A stretch of 26,423 nt of DNA from an uncultured Peptococcaceae bacterium (GCA_934229395.1 CAKQDL010000027.1:1-26423); one strand, 5' to 3'; positions 6,883 through 14,972 are shown, counted from the first letter of the stretch. Numbers and translations are program-made. Notes: generated by a model not told the origin, from the sequence alone.

Positions 6883-8334
6883 TTAAAAAACTATATTAGC
6901 CCATCCATACCCTAATGTGAGGACAAGAACAAGCATTATTACTAATTCAACAGGTACTACTTTATAAATAGCCCCTTTGCTAATCCATTCTGTATTACCA
7001 AACATAAGAGCTGCTGGACCACTTGCTGCAGGTGTTAAGAGAGCAAAGTGAGAAGCCATCATGACAACCATAGCTACAGGTTGAATATCAAAACCCATAG
7101 ACTGGCTTAAGGCAAACATAATTGGAAGTACACACAGCGTAACAACAATATTATTGCAAACGTTTGTTACCAAGAAAGCAAAAATCATAACAATACAGAC
7201 CATTGCATATAGACCAAAGCCACCAAGCATTGGCTGTAAAACCTTCACGCAGAAAGCAATAATACCTGTTTCTTTCAAGGTAAGATTAGCCGTTAATAAC
7301 AATACAAATGCAGTTAACGTCCAACTGTCCCAAACAATACCACCTGCTAATTTATCAAATTCCATTAATGGCTTACCATCAATATGAATGATTGCACCAA
7401 GCATAAATGTAATAACAATCGATACAAAGACATTTGATTGAGCGAGAATGCCAAGAATCGGTGTTTCTGGCGGGATTAAATTTTGCAGAAGAAGGGAGAG
7501 CATAAAGATCACAATAATTACGAGGCTCCAAACTTGTCGCTTGTTAATCTTTAATGCATCCATATTCAATATGCTATTATCTGCACCTGCAACTTTTGTC
7601 ATATCCATTCGCAAGATAAACTTACCGACAGCTACCCAAGCAATCGCCATGGCAATAGCTACTGGAATCATTGTTATAATATATTGCCCGTAAGGCATTG
7701 GTGAGCCTGTAATACCTGCATAAGCACCCATGATAATAAGACCATTGTCTACAAAAGGAAAAATAATAAGACCCATCATGGAAAACATTACAACACCAAT
7801 CAACATAACATGAACATACGTATCATTTTTGGTGTATCCAAGCTTATTAAAGACACCATATAGAATTGACCATATGATAAGGATACTTAGAAACACATTG
7901 ACCATACCAAGTAGGACTGCCGTTAATAAAATAACGACTGAATATACAAATGGCTTACCTTGCACAAATTTTCTACTCAAGCTCCATGTAGCCATAACTT
8001 CTGGGATTTTGTTGATTTCTAATAACTTGATTAAGAAGAATAAGAACAGCATTTGTGCTAAAATAGGATTACCGAAGCTCCCTGCCATTACAGCACTGTG
8101 CCCTAGTAACTCATTAAACCCAAGTAACCAGATGCCGGCTAAGCTCGGAAATACGAAACCAATGGTCATCCATCCATACAAAGTAAATGCAAAAACTGCT
8201 ATCATTTGCATCCCTGCCGTAGTAATTGGTGCTATCGGTGTTGCCCTACTAATTAAGAAATACAAGGCTACCATGATTAAAAAATGAATTGGATAGGTTA
8301 TTCCGTGATTATTTTTAGTTGCTACATTACTCAT
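6883..8334 (-). CDS. DASS/SLC13-type anion symporter
   Basis: This 483-residue integral membrane protein has about 11-13 hydrophobic segments and a DASS/SLC13-like pattern. A conserved NVCNNIVVTL segment and a late SGPAALMFGNTEWISKG segment occupy the places of the family's Asn/Thr substrate and cation signatures. Family members import di- or tricarboxylates, sulfate or related anions with Na+. The start at 8334 has GAGGAG 9 bases upstream. It is the first gene of the minus-strand unit and is divergent from a LysR regulator, the usual layout for an inducible uptake gene. With the intracellular hydrolase downstream, an organic anion carrying a phosphate, phosphonate or sulfate group is a reasonable but unproven cargo. 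Confidence 0.82.
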   Translation of the reverse strand: MSNVATKNNHGITYPIHFLIMVALYFLISRATPIAPITTAGMQMIAVFAFTLYGWMTIGFVFPSLAGIWLLGFNELLGHSAVMAGSFGNPILAQMLFLFFLIKLLEINKIPEVMATWSLSRKFVQGKPFVYSVVILLTAVLLGMVNVFLSILIIWSILYGVFNKLGYTKNDTYVHVMLIGVVMFSMMGLIIFPFVDNGLIIMGAYAGITGSPMPYGQYIITMIPVAIAMAIAWVAVGKFILRMDMTKVAGADNSILNMDALKINKRQVWSLVIIVIFMLSLLLQNLIPPETPILGILAQSNVFVSIVITFMLGAIIHIDGKPLMEFDKLAGGIVWDSWTLTAFVLLLTANLTLKETGIIAFCVKVLQPMLGGFGLYAMVCIVMIFAFLVTNVCNNIVVTLCVLPIMFALSQSMGFDIQPVAMVVMMASHFALLTPAASGPAALMFGNTEWISKGAIYKVVPVELVIMLVLVLTLGYGWANIVF

Positions 8335-8405
8335 TGTTTACACTCCTCTTTGGAAAACTTTATTGTCCATTTCTCATATTTGTTTTATATACGGAGGCTC
8401 CCCTT
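8335..8405. promoter_or_regulatory. Divergent LysR/transporter control region with a TGGA-N11-TCCA dyad
   Basis: The 71-base gap between the divergent start codons contains TGGA (8351-8354), 11 bases, then TCCA (8366-8369). This fits the T-N11-A architecture of LysR-type operators and lies just upstream of the transporter ribosome binding site. A possible plus-strand -35 TTGTCC (8364-8369) lies within the dyad. I see no clear -10 pair for the transporter. Confidence 0.5.
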
Positions 8406-9332
8406 ATGTTTACTTACAATCAGCTTATGATTTTTATTAACGTGTCACGTTTTGAATCCGTTTCACAGGCCGCTAACTTTATGCACATATCACAACCTGC
8501 CGTGTCTTCAACTATAAAAAAAATGGAAGAAATGTTAGGCCTAACACTCTTTTCTTATTCATCCAAAAAAATGCACCTTACCGATGATGGTCAGGAGATT
8601 TACAAGCTTTCAATGAATATCATTTCCGCTTATCAACCACTTTTATCTTATGCCAGCAATACAGACTCTACTGAAAACCGTAGTCAAAGTTTTTCTTGTT
8701 ATATTGCAAACTGCTTCAATGACACACTATTATCACAGCTAGCACTTAATACTTTTTATCCAAAGCTCTCGTTTTTTCCAAGTGTGAAAAATTCTGGTTC
8801 AGAGATTATCGAAGCTTGTTCTAAAGCGTCCTACTCTTTCGGTCTTTTTCACTATCCATCGTGTGACTGGCCAAAGGTAACGCTACCACAGAATATAACG
8901 GCCGAAATAATTTATACTTCTCCATACACAGCTCGATTTAGTCAATCAAACAAACTATTTTTTGGCAGAAAATCGATTAAACTTGAAGAACTATCTGAAA
9001 TGACTTTTCTTAAATACCTCTATGTGGTTTCTCCATCTATATACGATTATTTATATATAAACGGAACCACTTCCAAGTCATTCGCTCATACCTTAGACAT
9101 TTCTAGCGTATCTAATTTGTATGAACAGCTTAATCACATCCCAAATAGTTTTTCTATCGGTGTATCTGCCATAGACACCTTTACATCATCAATCAATAAC
9201 GAACGCTATTATAGTTATCCCATAGAAGATGTCCCTTCTGCCAATTTGATTTATATCTACAATAATGGTTGCGAAAAGCACAGTTTTTATTTGCGCTTCT
9301 CTCAACACTTAAAAAAGATATTTTCCAAATAG
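8406..9332 (+). CDS. LysR-family transcriptional regulator
   Basis: This 308-residue protein has the standard LysR length. The N-terminal winged helix-turn-helix is at about residues 18-60 (SVSQAANFMHISQPAVSSTI, then LGLTLF). A ligand-binding domain follows from about residue 90. The frame is open further upstream, but GGAGG (8393-8397) lies 8 bases before the ATG at 8406, which starts the typical MFTYNQLMIF sequence. The effector domain is diverged and aromatic-rich, so the inducer cannot be named. It is divergent from the DASS transporter and probably controls it and the hydrolase. AT-rich codon use matches the neighbouring transporter and hydrolase genes, suggesting that they were acquired together. 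Confidence 0.88.
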   Translation: MFTYNQLMIFINVSRFESVSQAANFMHISQPAVSSTIKKMEEMLGLTLFSYSSKKMHLTDDGQEIYKLSMNIISAYQPLLSYASNTDSTENRSQSFSCYIANCFNDTLLSQLALNTFYPKLSFFPSVKNSGSEIIEACSKASYSFGLFHYPSCDWPKVTLPQNITAEIIYTSPYTARFSQSNKLFFGRKSIKLEELSEMTFLKYLYVVSPSIYDYLYINGTTSKSFAHTLDISSVSNLYEQLNHIPNSFSIGVSAIDTFTSSINNERYYSYPIEDVPSANLIYIYNNGCEKHSFYLRFSQHLKKIFSK

Positions 9333-9581
9333 TCTTGCGTTTTTCATGTGTTTATTTTATATACATTCCATAAGTAATTCAAATACATGTATTATTATGT
9401 CTTTTTTTTAGTATAAGCAAATTATTATGGTTGTATTTATTAATAGGTTTTTAAACTTGCGTAATTAATCATTTTCCCAATTTTATGTTTAAGAGTTATG
9501 ATTTTTCTGCTAAATCGTTGTTCTGATTTATACATCGAAGTTGGTTCTAAAAAGCATCCGCCACCATATTTTCCGTACATC
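9333..9581. other. AT-rich gap with no supported gene
   Basis: This stretch follows the LysR gene. It holds a short palindrome AATACATGTATT (9381-9392) and a run of eight T (9402-9409) that might be a weak terminator. I see no convincing coding frame, ribosome binding site or RNA gene. Confidence 0.4.
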
Positions 9582-9623
9582 AAAAAAGCCGGAGGCATTG
9601 ACTCTCGCGAATCAATGCCTCCG
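9582..9623 (-). terminator. Minus-strand terminator, hairpin 1 of repeat copy B
   Basis: A perfect 12-bp stem has arms at 9590-9601 and 9612-9623 with a 10-base loop. On the minus strand it is followed by GCTTTTTTG. It ends the alcohol dehydrogenase transcript. Confidence 0.85.
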
Positions 9624-9634
9624 ACAAGTCGAAA

Positions 9635-9671
9635 CGACAGCCCCTCCCTTGGCTGTCGTTTTTGTTTTTGG
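9635..9671 (+). terminator. Plus-strand terminator, conserved hairpin of repeat copy B
   Basis: CGACAGC (9635-9641) pairs with GCTGTCG (9652-9658) and is followed by TTTTTGTTTTTGG. It could end the LysR transcript. A competing stem GTCG-AAA-CGAC overlaps its left arm. The 26 bases 9646-9671 are identical to 2235-2260. Confidence 0.75.
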
Positions 9672-9731
9672 GGCGCAAAAATGCCCTCTGGGCTGCTGTG
9701 GCCTGGAGGGCTTTGTATTTTTTATGGCTGA

Positions 9732-10895
9732 TTAATAGGCTGCCTTGAGGACGTCTAGGATGTCTTTAACATCCATAAATTTGTAGCCGCCGCCTAGAAC
9801 GGTGGAAGCTGCGATGTCTTCGAGCATTTCTTCGGTGGCGCCAAGCTCGCGCAGGGTGAGTGGGAGGCCAAGCTCCTTGATGAAGTCTTCGAGCTTTTGG
9901 ATACCAGCTAGGGCAGCTTCTTCCTTGGACAAACTGCTCACGTCGATGCCCCACACGTTTTTGGCAAAGCGTACAAATTTGTCTAAGCCATAGGTGTAGA
10001 TGTATTTGTAGTAGCTCACAGAGATGGCTGCGAGGCCGGCGCCGTGGGCGCAATCGGTGTAGGCGCCGAGCTGGTGCTCAATCATGTGCACTTCCCAGTC
10101 CTGTTCCTTGGAAAGGCCAGTGATGGTGTTAAGGCCCATGGTGGCGCACCACATGATGTTGCTGCGCGCTTCGTAATCCTCAGGATTCACAAGGGCGGCG
10201 CGGGCGCTGGTGATGAGGGAGGCCAGGACGCCTTCGATGATGTAGTCGGTGGTGTTGTCGTCACTGCCTGAGAAATATTGCTCCATCAAATGGGAGAAGG
10301 TATCAAAAATGCCGCTGACCATTTGATATTTTGGCACGGTATAGGTGTATTCAGGGTTCAAGATGGAGAATTTTGGGTTCACGTTTGGCGGATAAACGCG
10401 GCCATTTTTGAGCATTTCGGCTTCGTGGGTAATCACAGAGCCGCCGTTCATTTCGCTGCCGGTACCAACCATGGTGAGCACAGCCCCCACTGGAACAATC
10501 TTGTTGTCCACGTCTTCAAAATTAATCCAGTAGCGTTCCCATGGATCGCCTTCGCAATAGGCCGATACAGAAATAGCCTTGGAGCAGTCGATGACAGAGC
10601 CACCGCCAACGCCCAAAATAAGATCCACGTCGTTTTCACGCACCAAGCGCGCGCCTTCCATCATTTGGTTGTAGGTAGGGTTGGACTTGACGCCAGAAAG
10701 CTCCACCACGTTTTTGCCGGCATTGGTGAGAATGGCCATGATTTGATCATAAAGGCCGGATTTTTTCACAGAGCCCTTGCCATACACGAGGAGGACGTTT
10801 TTGCCGTACTTTTCAACCTCGCCTTGGAGATTGTCTAAGGCACTCTTGCCAAAATGGATGGTCGTTGGGTTGTAATAGGTAAAATCTAATTTCAT
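9732..10895 (-). CDS. Iron-containing alcohol dehydrogenase (butanol dehydrogenase/YqhD type)
   Basis: This 387-residue enzyme is of the type III (metal-dependent) alcohol dehydrogenase family, likely reducing aldehydes with NAD(P)H in the cytoplasm. GGGS at 97-100 forms the dinucleotide-binding loop. The metal ligands are D198, H202, H270 and H284, with spacing identical to the YqhD ligands (Asp-x3-His and His-x13-His). The length is normal for the family. AAGGAG lies 8 bases before the ATG at 10895. The stop of a broken FMN reductase gene lies just 14 bases upstream, so the two once formed an operon whose front part has been lost. The promoter is not evident. GC content and codon use match the core genes, unlike the AT-rich block to the left. 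Preferred substrate (butanal, methylglyoxal or other aldehyde) is not decidable. Confidence 0.92.
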   Translation of the reverse strand: MKLDFTYYNPTTIHFGKSALDNLQGEVEKYGKNVLLVYGKGSVKKSGLYDQIMAILTNAGKNVVELSGVKSNPTYNQMMEGARLVRENDVDLILGVGGGSVIDCSKAISVSAYCEGDPWERYWINFEDVDNKIVPVGAVLTMVGTGSEMNGGSVITHEAEMLKNGRVYPPNVNPKFSILNPEYTYTVPKYQMVSGIFDTFSHLMEQYFSGSDDNTTDYIIEGVLASLITSARAALVNPEDYEARSNIMWCATMGLNTITGLSKEQDWEVHMIEHQLGAYTDCAHGAGLAAISVSYYKYIYTYGLDKFVRFAKNVWGIDVSSLSKEEAALAGIQKLEDFIKELGLPLTLRELGATEEMLEDIAASTVLGGGYKFMDVKDILDVLKAAY

Positions 10896-10909
10896 ATTAT
10901 TCGCTCCTT

Positions 10910-11155
10910 TTATAAAGACTTGCCGAGGGTGTAGGCTTCTTCTACATAGCTAGAGGCTTGGGTCAATTCTGGGCTGCCGCAGCCCTTGCCCAAAACCATG
11001 CCTACGTTTTCAAAGTTCATGAATTTGCAAATGCGCTTGTAGTGCGCTTCGAGTGCCGGCACACTGTGCCACTTTCCTTCGCGCCCTTGACAAAGGACGC
11101 TGCGAGCTTCTTCTTGGATACCTCTATTGTAAATTCCGCACGTTCTTATGTCTAA
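10910..11155 (-). pseudogene. C-terminal remnant of a flavodoxin-fold NAD(P)H-dependent FMN reductase
   Basis: Reading the minus strand in the frame that stops at 10910-10912 gives about 80 codons. The end, AHYKRICKFMNFENVGMVLG then YVEEAYTLGKSL, resembles the C-terminus of iron-sulfur flavoprotein/NADPH-dependent FMN reductases. The flavodoxin core, with the FMN loop and cysteine motif, is absent. Upstream of about 11100 the similarity fades, and a stop codon lies at 11159-11161. No start codon with a ribosome binding site is visible. The stop lies next to the dehydrogenase ribosome binding site, consistent with a former two-gene operon. Confidence 0.6.
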
Positions 11156-11175
11156 TGCTTATGCTTCATTGCTTA

Positions 11176-11194
11176 TCATACACTGCAGGTATGA
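11176..11194. promoter_or_regulatory. Operator-like dyad upstream of the FMN reductase remnant
   Basis: TCATAC-A-CTG|CAG-GTATGA forms a nearly perfect inverted repeat with one extra base. It could be the surviving operator of the former reductase/dehydrogenase operon. No -10/-35 pair is convincing. Confidence 0.3.
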
Positions 11195-11390
11195 CAAAGT
11201 GCGCGTCGTAGTGGCCAGGAGGAAACATTACAGCCAAACAACAGCCTTTAACAAAACCTTTTGCGCACGCAAAAGCAACAAAACCTCCACAGCTTCGATA
11301 CTTTTTTCAAACATCTTCGACCTTGTACCGTGCTATACTATGTTTATCGGTTGAGATGTTTTCCCTTCCTTTTTTCATCTCGACCTCATA

Positions 11391-11428
11391 CAAAAACGCA
11401 TTCGGTTTTCTCCCCTTTTTCCGAATGC
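11391..11428 (-). terminator. Minus-strand terminator, hairpin 1 of repeat copy C
   Basis: GCATTCGG (11398-11405) pairs with CCGAATGC (11421-11428). On the minus strand it is followed by GTTTTTG. It probably ends the long phoH-to-rlmD unit. A small hairpin TGGTG-CAA-CACCA (11430-11442) follows it on the plus strand. Confidence 0.7.
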
Positions 11429-11450
11429 CTGGTGCAACACCAAAACAAAA

Positions 11451-11481
11451 CGACAGCTCTCCCTCGGCTGTCGTTTTTTTT
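11451..11481 (+). terminator. Plus-strand terminator, conserved hairpin of repeat copy C
   Basis: CGACAGC (11451-11457) pairs with GCTGTCG (11467-11473) and is followed by eight T. The core differs slightly from copies A and B (CCCTCGG instead of CCCTTGG, uninterrupted T run). Confidence 0.75.
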
Positions 11482-11619
11482 GTGTTGTGATTGCGCCACA
11501 CACCCTGTTCGTCCAGTTCTTTTTCGATTTTCTCTATAGTCTGCCCGTGAATGGCATAATGAATCCTGTTCTGGATCTTTTTTGAAAAATTGGATAGAAA
11601 TTTCTGCTTTCGGATCATA

Positions 11620-12927
11620 TTATTCCTTCCACTCGAGCACGCAGATGCTTTCTATGTGGCTGGTTTTTGGGAAGAGGTTGACTGGCTGTACAGGGGAGAG
11701 GGTGTAGTGTTTGGAGAGGATGGCGAGGTCCCGGGCGTGGGTGGCTGGGTTACAGCTGATGGAGAGTATTTTTGGCACTTGGGCTGTGATGAGGGCGTCG
11801 AGGAGCTTGGGGTCGCAGCCTTTGCGTGGGGGATCGATGATGGCGATATCGACCTTGCCACCTTTGGCGAGGTATTTTGGGAGCCATTCTTCGGCCTTGG
11901 CGGTGTAGAAGTGGGCCTTCTCAAAGCCGGCTTTTTTTGCGGCTTCTTTGGCGTCAGAGATGGCTGCACCGACGCTTTCTACGCCGGTGAGGTCTTGGTC
12001 GCGACTTGCTACAAACATACCGATGGTGCCCATGCCGCAGTAGAGGTCCAAGATTGCCTTACCCGTGATGTCGCCGAGCATCTCCTTGGCGGTACCGTAG
12101 AGGACGTTGGTTTCTTCGGTGTTGATTTGGAAAAAGGAGGCTGGTGAGAGGTCGTAGCGCACATCGCCCAAGGCTTCTGGGATGGTTTTTTGGCCATAGA
12201 GATGATTATAGGCGCGGCCCAGCATGAGGCGCGGGTTGGTGCAGATGTTTTGCCATACGCTCACAACCTCACTATGGTCTCGCACCATGGTCTCGAGTAA
12301 GGCAGCGTGGCGGAATTTTTGGCTGGTGCCTACAAAAACGACCATCATTTCGCCACTATAGTGGCTTTCGCGAATCATGACCTTGTCGATGGCGTGGGCG
12401 ATGCCGCTATGGGTGATGCCTTCTTCCAAATAGCGCGCGAGGGCGCAAACCTTGTCGCTAAAGAGCTGGCAATGGCTGGCAGGTACGAGGTTGTGGCTGC
12501 CTTTTTCAAAAAAACCCAAGCGGGCGCAGCCGTTTTCGTAGGCCACATGGAAGATGCCCTTGTTGCGGTAATGGTAACGCTTTTGGGCCGCCAGCGTTGG
12601 GCGTACCTCTACGTCTAGCTTACCCAAGCGGCGCATGGCGTCCTCCACCTGCTGGGTTTTGAGGTTGTCTTCCAATGCATCGCTGGCGTGGATAAGGGCG
12701 CAGCCGCCGCACACGCCGGCAGCTGGGCACTGGGGTGCGATGCGGCCAGGGCTCGGCACAATAACCTCTTCTAGGGTGGCGCGGGTGATGCCTTTTTTGC
12801 TTTCGCCTAAGGTCACGCGGACCTTTTCTTCTGGCAGGGCGCCATCTACAAAAACGACCTTTCCATCAAGACGGCCAACGCCGGCGCCGTCATGGGAAAG
12901 GCCTGTGATATCTATATGCTGTTCCAT
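11620..12927 (-). CDS. rlmD: 23S rRNA (uracil-C5)-methyltransferase, RlmD/RumA family
   Basis: This 435-residue enzyme methylates a uracil in 23S rRNA (U1939 in E. coli; U747 and U1939 for some Bacillota members) using S-adenosylmethionine. A TRAM domain covers about residues 1-55. Cysteines C67, C73 and C76 (GVCGGC), with the Cys of PASHC, form the iron-sulfur site. The methyltransferase domain shows DLYCGMGTIG for cofactor binding and DPPRKGCD. C392 in SISCNPATHARDL is the catalytic cysteine. The frame extends upstream to 13005, but GGAGG directly before ATG 12927 and the normal N-terminus MEQHIDITGL fix the start. It begins 8 bases after the CPBP protease stop, so the two are co-transcribed. 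The exact target uridine is not shown by sequence. Confidence 0.92.
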   Translation of the reverse strand: MEQHIDITGLSHDGAGVGRLDGKVVFVDGALPEEKVRVTLGESKKGITRATLEEVIVPSPGRIAPQCPAAGVCGGCALIHASDALEDNLKTQQVEDAMRRLGKLDVEVRPTLAAQKRYHYRNKGIFHVAYENGCARLGFFEKGSHNLVPASHCQLFSDKVCALARYLEEGITHSGIAHAIDKVMIRESHYSGEMMVVFVGTSQKFRHAALLETMVRDHSEVVSVWQNICTNPRLMLGRAYNHLYGQKTIPEALGDVRYDLSPASFFQINTEETNVLYGTAKEMLGDITGKAILDLYCGMGTIGMFVASRDQDLTGVESVGAAISDAKEAAKKAGFEKAHFYTAKAEEWLPKYLAKGGKVDIAIIDPPRKGCDPKLLDALITAQVPKILSISCNPATHARDLAILSKHYTLSPVQPVNLFPKTSHIESICVLEWKE

Positions 12928-12935
12928 ACTTCCTC

Positions 12936-13622
12936 CTATAAAATCGCGTAAAACTTGAGTACCATGAGTAAATTCCACATACCGTGGGCGACAATGCTGG
13001 CCCAAAGGCTCTCTTCCTTCACGCTCACTAGGTTCAAAAGATAACCGCCTAGGGAGAGGGCAAGGGCGCGCTGCACGTCGAGATGGCTCAGGCCAAAAAT
13101 AAGGGCGGCAAGAACCATGGCGCCTTGGCTGGACATGGTGTTTCTTAGACCATTATAAAGGAGCCCGCGGAAAAGGAGCTCTTCGGCCACAGGGGCCACG
13201 ACGGCAAAGGAGAGCACCACAAAAACGATATAGCCTAGGCTGTCGCCGACCTTCATATAGCTTTCCACGCTCTGGGCCTTCACGCCGTCCGAAAAAACGA
13301 GGTTCATGACCACGAGGGCAATGTCCATCAAAATATAAATAAGAGCGCCATAAAGGGCGGCACGCGCGAGGCTCACGGCGTTCTTTGCGCGCGTGAGGCC
13401 AATGGCGGAGGTGCCTTGTCCGCGCAGATAGAGGCACAGGAGCACAGCCAGGGCAATGAGCCCATCCTGCACCCAAATGCTGCTAAAAAGCTTGCCGGCG
13501 CTTGTAAGCCAAAAGCCACCGCACGCGCGCAAAAGGCTTATGAGACCCACTGCGCCGGCAATGGCTACAAAATATACAACGAGAAAGTCCAAGGCTGTGA
13601 GCTTGGTTGCTTTTCTTTCCAT
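12936..13622 (-). CDS. CPBP family intramembrane glutamic/metalloprotease
   Basis: This 228-residue membrane protein has about 6-7 hydrophobic segments. It carries the CPBP (Abi/CAAX protease-like) signatures: E147-E148-x3-R152 (EELLFRG), H180 in FGLSH, and H213/N217 in HGMWN. In bacteria such proteins process peptides or act in bacteriocin self-protection, but most are uncharacterised. The ribosome binding site AAGGAAG lies 6 bases before the start. The gene sits 12 bases after mgtE and 8 bases before rlmD, inside a housekeeping operon rather than beside a bacteriocin, so a cell-envelope role is more likely than immunity. Confidence 0.87.
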   Translation of the reverse strand: MERKATKLTALDFLVVYFVAIAGAVGLISLLRACGGFWLTSAGKLFSSIWVQDGLIALAVLLCLYLRGQGTSAIGLTRAKNAVSLARAALYGALIYILMDIALVVMNLVFSDGVKAQSVESYMKVGDSLGYIVFVVLSFAVVAPVAEELLFRGLLYNGLRNTMSSQGAMVLAALIFGLSHLDVQRALALSLGGYLLNLVSVKEESLWASIVAHGMWNLLMVLKFYAIL

Positions 13623-13634
13623 ACGTATCTTCCT

Positions 13635-14972
13635 TTAGAGATGAAAAACCAAGATGGCAATCATCGAATAATTGATGAGCCCCACAATATCGCTGGTGGT
13701 GGTGATAAAGGCCGATGAGGCGACAGCTGGGTCAATGTGGAGCTTTTCTAGGGCAAGGGGCACCACGGTGCCCAAGGTGGCGGCCATGAAGTTGTTTAGA
13801 AGAATGGTGGCGCCAACGGTCACGCCCAAAAGCATGCTGTGCTGCCAAAAGGATGAGATGGTGCACACAATGAGGCCCACGGTGGTCCCCAGAGAAAAGC
13901 CCAAAAAGGCCTCGCGGCCAATGGTCCGCAGCACCTGTTTGCCCGAAATATTGCCCATGGCGAGGTTACGTACGGTAACGGTGCACGATTGGGTGCCTAC
14001 ATTCCCGGCAATACCTGTCATCATTGGTATAAAGATAATAAGGGCGGCCACCTGAGCCAAGGTCAGCTCAAAGTGATCCAGCACGGCGCCGGAGCAAAAG
14101 CCCCCAAAAATGGTGATAATCAGCCACGGCAGGCGCGACATAAAGGCCGTCCAAACGCTGGCGTCCTCGTCCAATTCGGCTTCGGTGGTACCAGCCATAC
14201 GGTAAATGTCCTCGCTGGCTTCTTCTTGGATAACATCCACGATATCGTCGACGGTGATAATCCCCAAAATGTGGCCTTCGTCGTCTACGACAGGGAGGGC
14301 CAAAAGGTCGTAGCGGCTCATGATGTCCGCTACCTCTTCCTGGTCATCGCGCACGTTGCAGCTGGTGACGCGGGAATGCATGATGTCGCCAATGTTGGTT
14401 TCTGGCCCGGCAATGATGAGCTCACGCAAAGAGAGAATCCCTACCAAATGGTTTAGGCCATCAATAACGTACACATAGTAAATGGTTTCGGCGTCTGGCG
14501 CGTAAAGGCGGATGATTTCTATGGCCTTTTCGGCGTTGACAAAGACTGGAACGACAACGAATTCTGTGGTCATCAGACCACCGGCGGTGTCGCTGTCGTA
14601 GGTCAGGAGCTCTTCAATGTCGTCGGCGGCTTCGTCCTCGAAGAGGGAGAGAATGCGTGAACGCACGCTTTCGTCCAAATCCTCGAGCATATCGGCAGCT
14701 TCGTCAGAAGGGATTTCGTCGGCAATGGCGGCGGCTTGGTTGTGAGGGAGCTCGAGGAGGACCTCTACAAGCAGCTCCTCATCGTACATTTCAAAGAGAA
14801 CAGCGGCGGCGTCCTCTGGCTCCATAACCTTAATGAGTGCTATTTGCGTCTCTCGGTCGTCCAACTTGGCTATGTATTCGGCGATGTCGGTGGAATGCTG
14901 TTCTTCTAAGTATTCCTTGAGGGCTTCTTCCTCTTCTTCGTTGGTTGGGACCTTGAGTTCTTCTTCGATCAT
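13635..14972 (-). CDS. mgtE: Magnesium transporter MgtE
   Basis: This 445-residue Mg2+ channel/transporter has the standard MgtE order. An acidic N domain of helical repeats (about 20-130, with ELPHNQAAAIADEIP) is followed by a pair of CBS domains (about 135-260, GGLMTTEFV and GIITVDDIVDV). Five membrane helices (about 285-445) carry IPMMTGIAGNVGTQS and the LNNFMAATLG segment. The cytosolic N and CBS domains sense Mg2+ and close the pore. AAGGAAG lies 7 bases before the start. The gap to the ybeY-era stop is only 32 bases, too short for an M-box riboswitch, so expression probably follows the upstream genes. Confidence 0.95.
   Translation of the reverse strand: MIEEELKVPTNEEEEEALKEYLEEQHSTDIAEYIAKLDDRETQIALIKVMEPEDAAAVLFEMYDEELLVEVLLELPHNQAAAIADEIPSDEAADMLEDLDESVRSRILSLFEDEAADDIEELLTYDSDTAGGLMTTEFVVVPVFVNAEKAIEIIRLYAPDAETIYYVYVIDGLNHLVGILSLRELIIAGPETNIGDIMHSRVTSCNVRDDQEEVADIMSRYDLLALPVVDDEGHILGIITVDDIVDVIQEEASEDIYRMAGTTEAELDEDASVWTAFMSRLPWLIITIFGGFCSGAVLDHFELTLAQVAALIIFIPMMTGIAGNVGTQSCTVTVRNLAMGNISGKQVLRTIGREAFLGFSLGTTVGLIVCTISSFWQHSMLLGVTVGATILLNNFMAATLGTVVPLALEKLHIDPAVASSAFITTTSDIVGLINYSMIAILVFHL

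Larger units (their letters stand above)
11307..11618 (-). pseudogene. Short ORF after rlmD running through a terminator repeat, probably not a full gene
   Basis: An ATG at 11618 lies one base beyond the rlmD stop, with AAGGA about 5 bases upstream, so translation may begin here. The first 40 or so residues (SKKIQNRIHYAIHGQTIEKI) look protein-like but are unfamiliar. After about 11485 the frame runs straight through the hairpins of repeat copy C, so the rest is probably not real coding sequence. I read it as a gene start cut off by the repeat, or a chance ORF. Confidence 0.3.

Noticed and set aside
9498..9731. Plus-strand ORFs of 64-77 codons
   Set aside because: Both run through the two hairpins of terminator copy B and have no ribosome binding site.
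11590..12147. Plus-strand frame of 185 codons opposite rlmD
   Set aside because: Composition is odd (very Gly/Val/Phe-rich) and it mirrors the coding strand of a clear methyltransferase.
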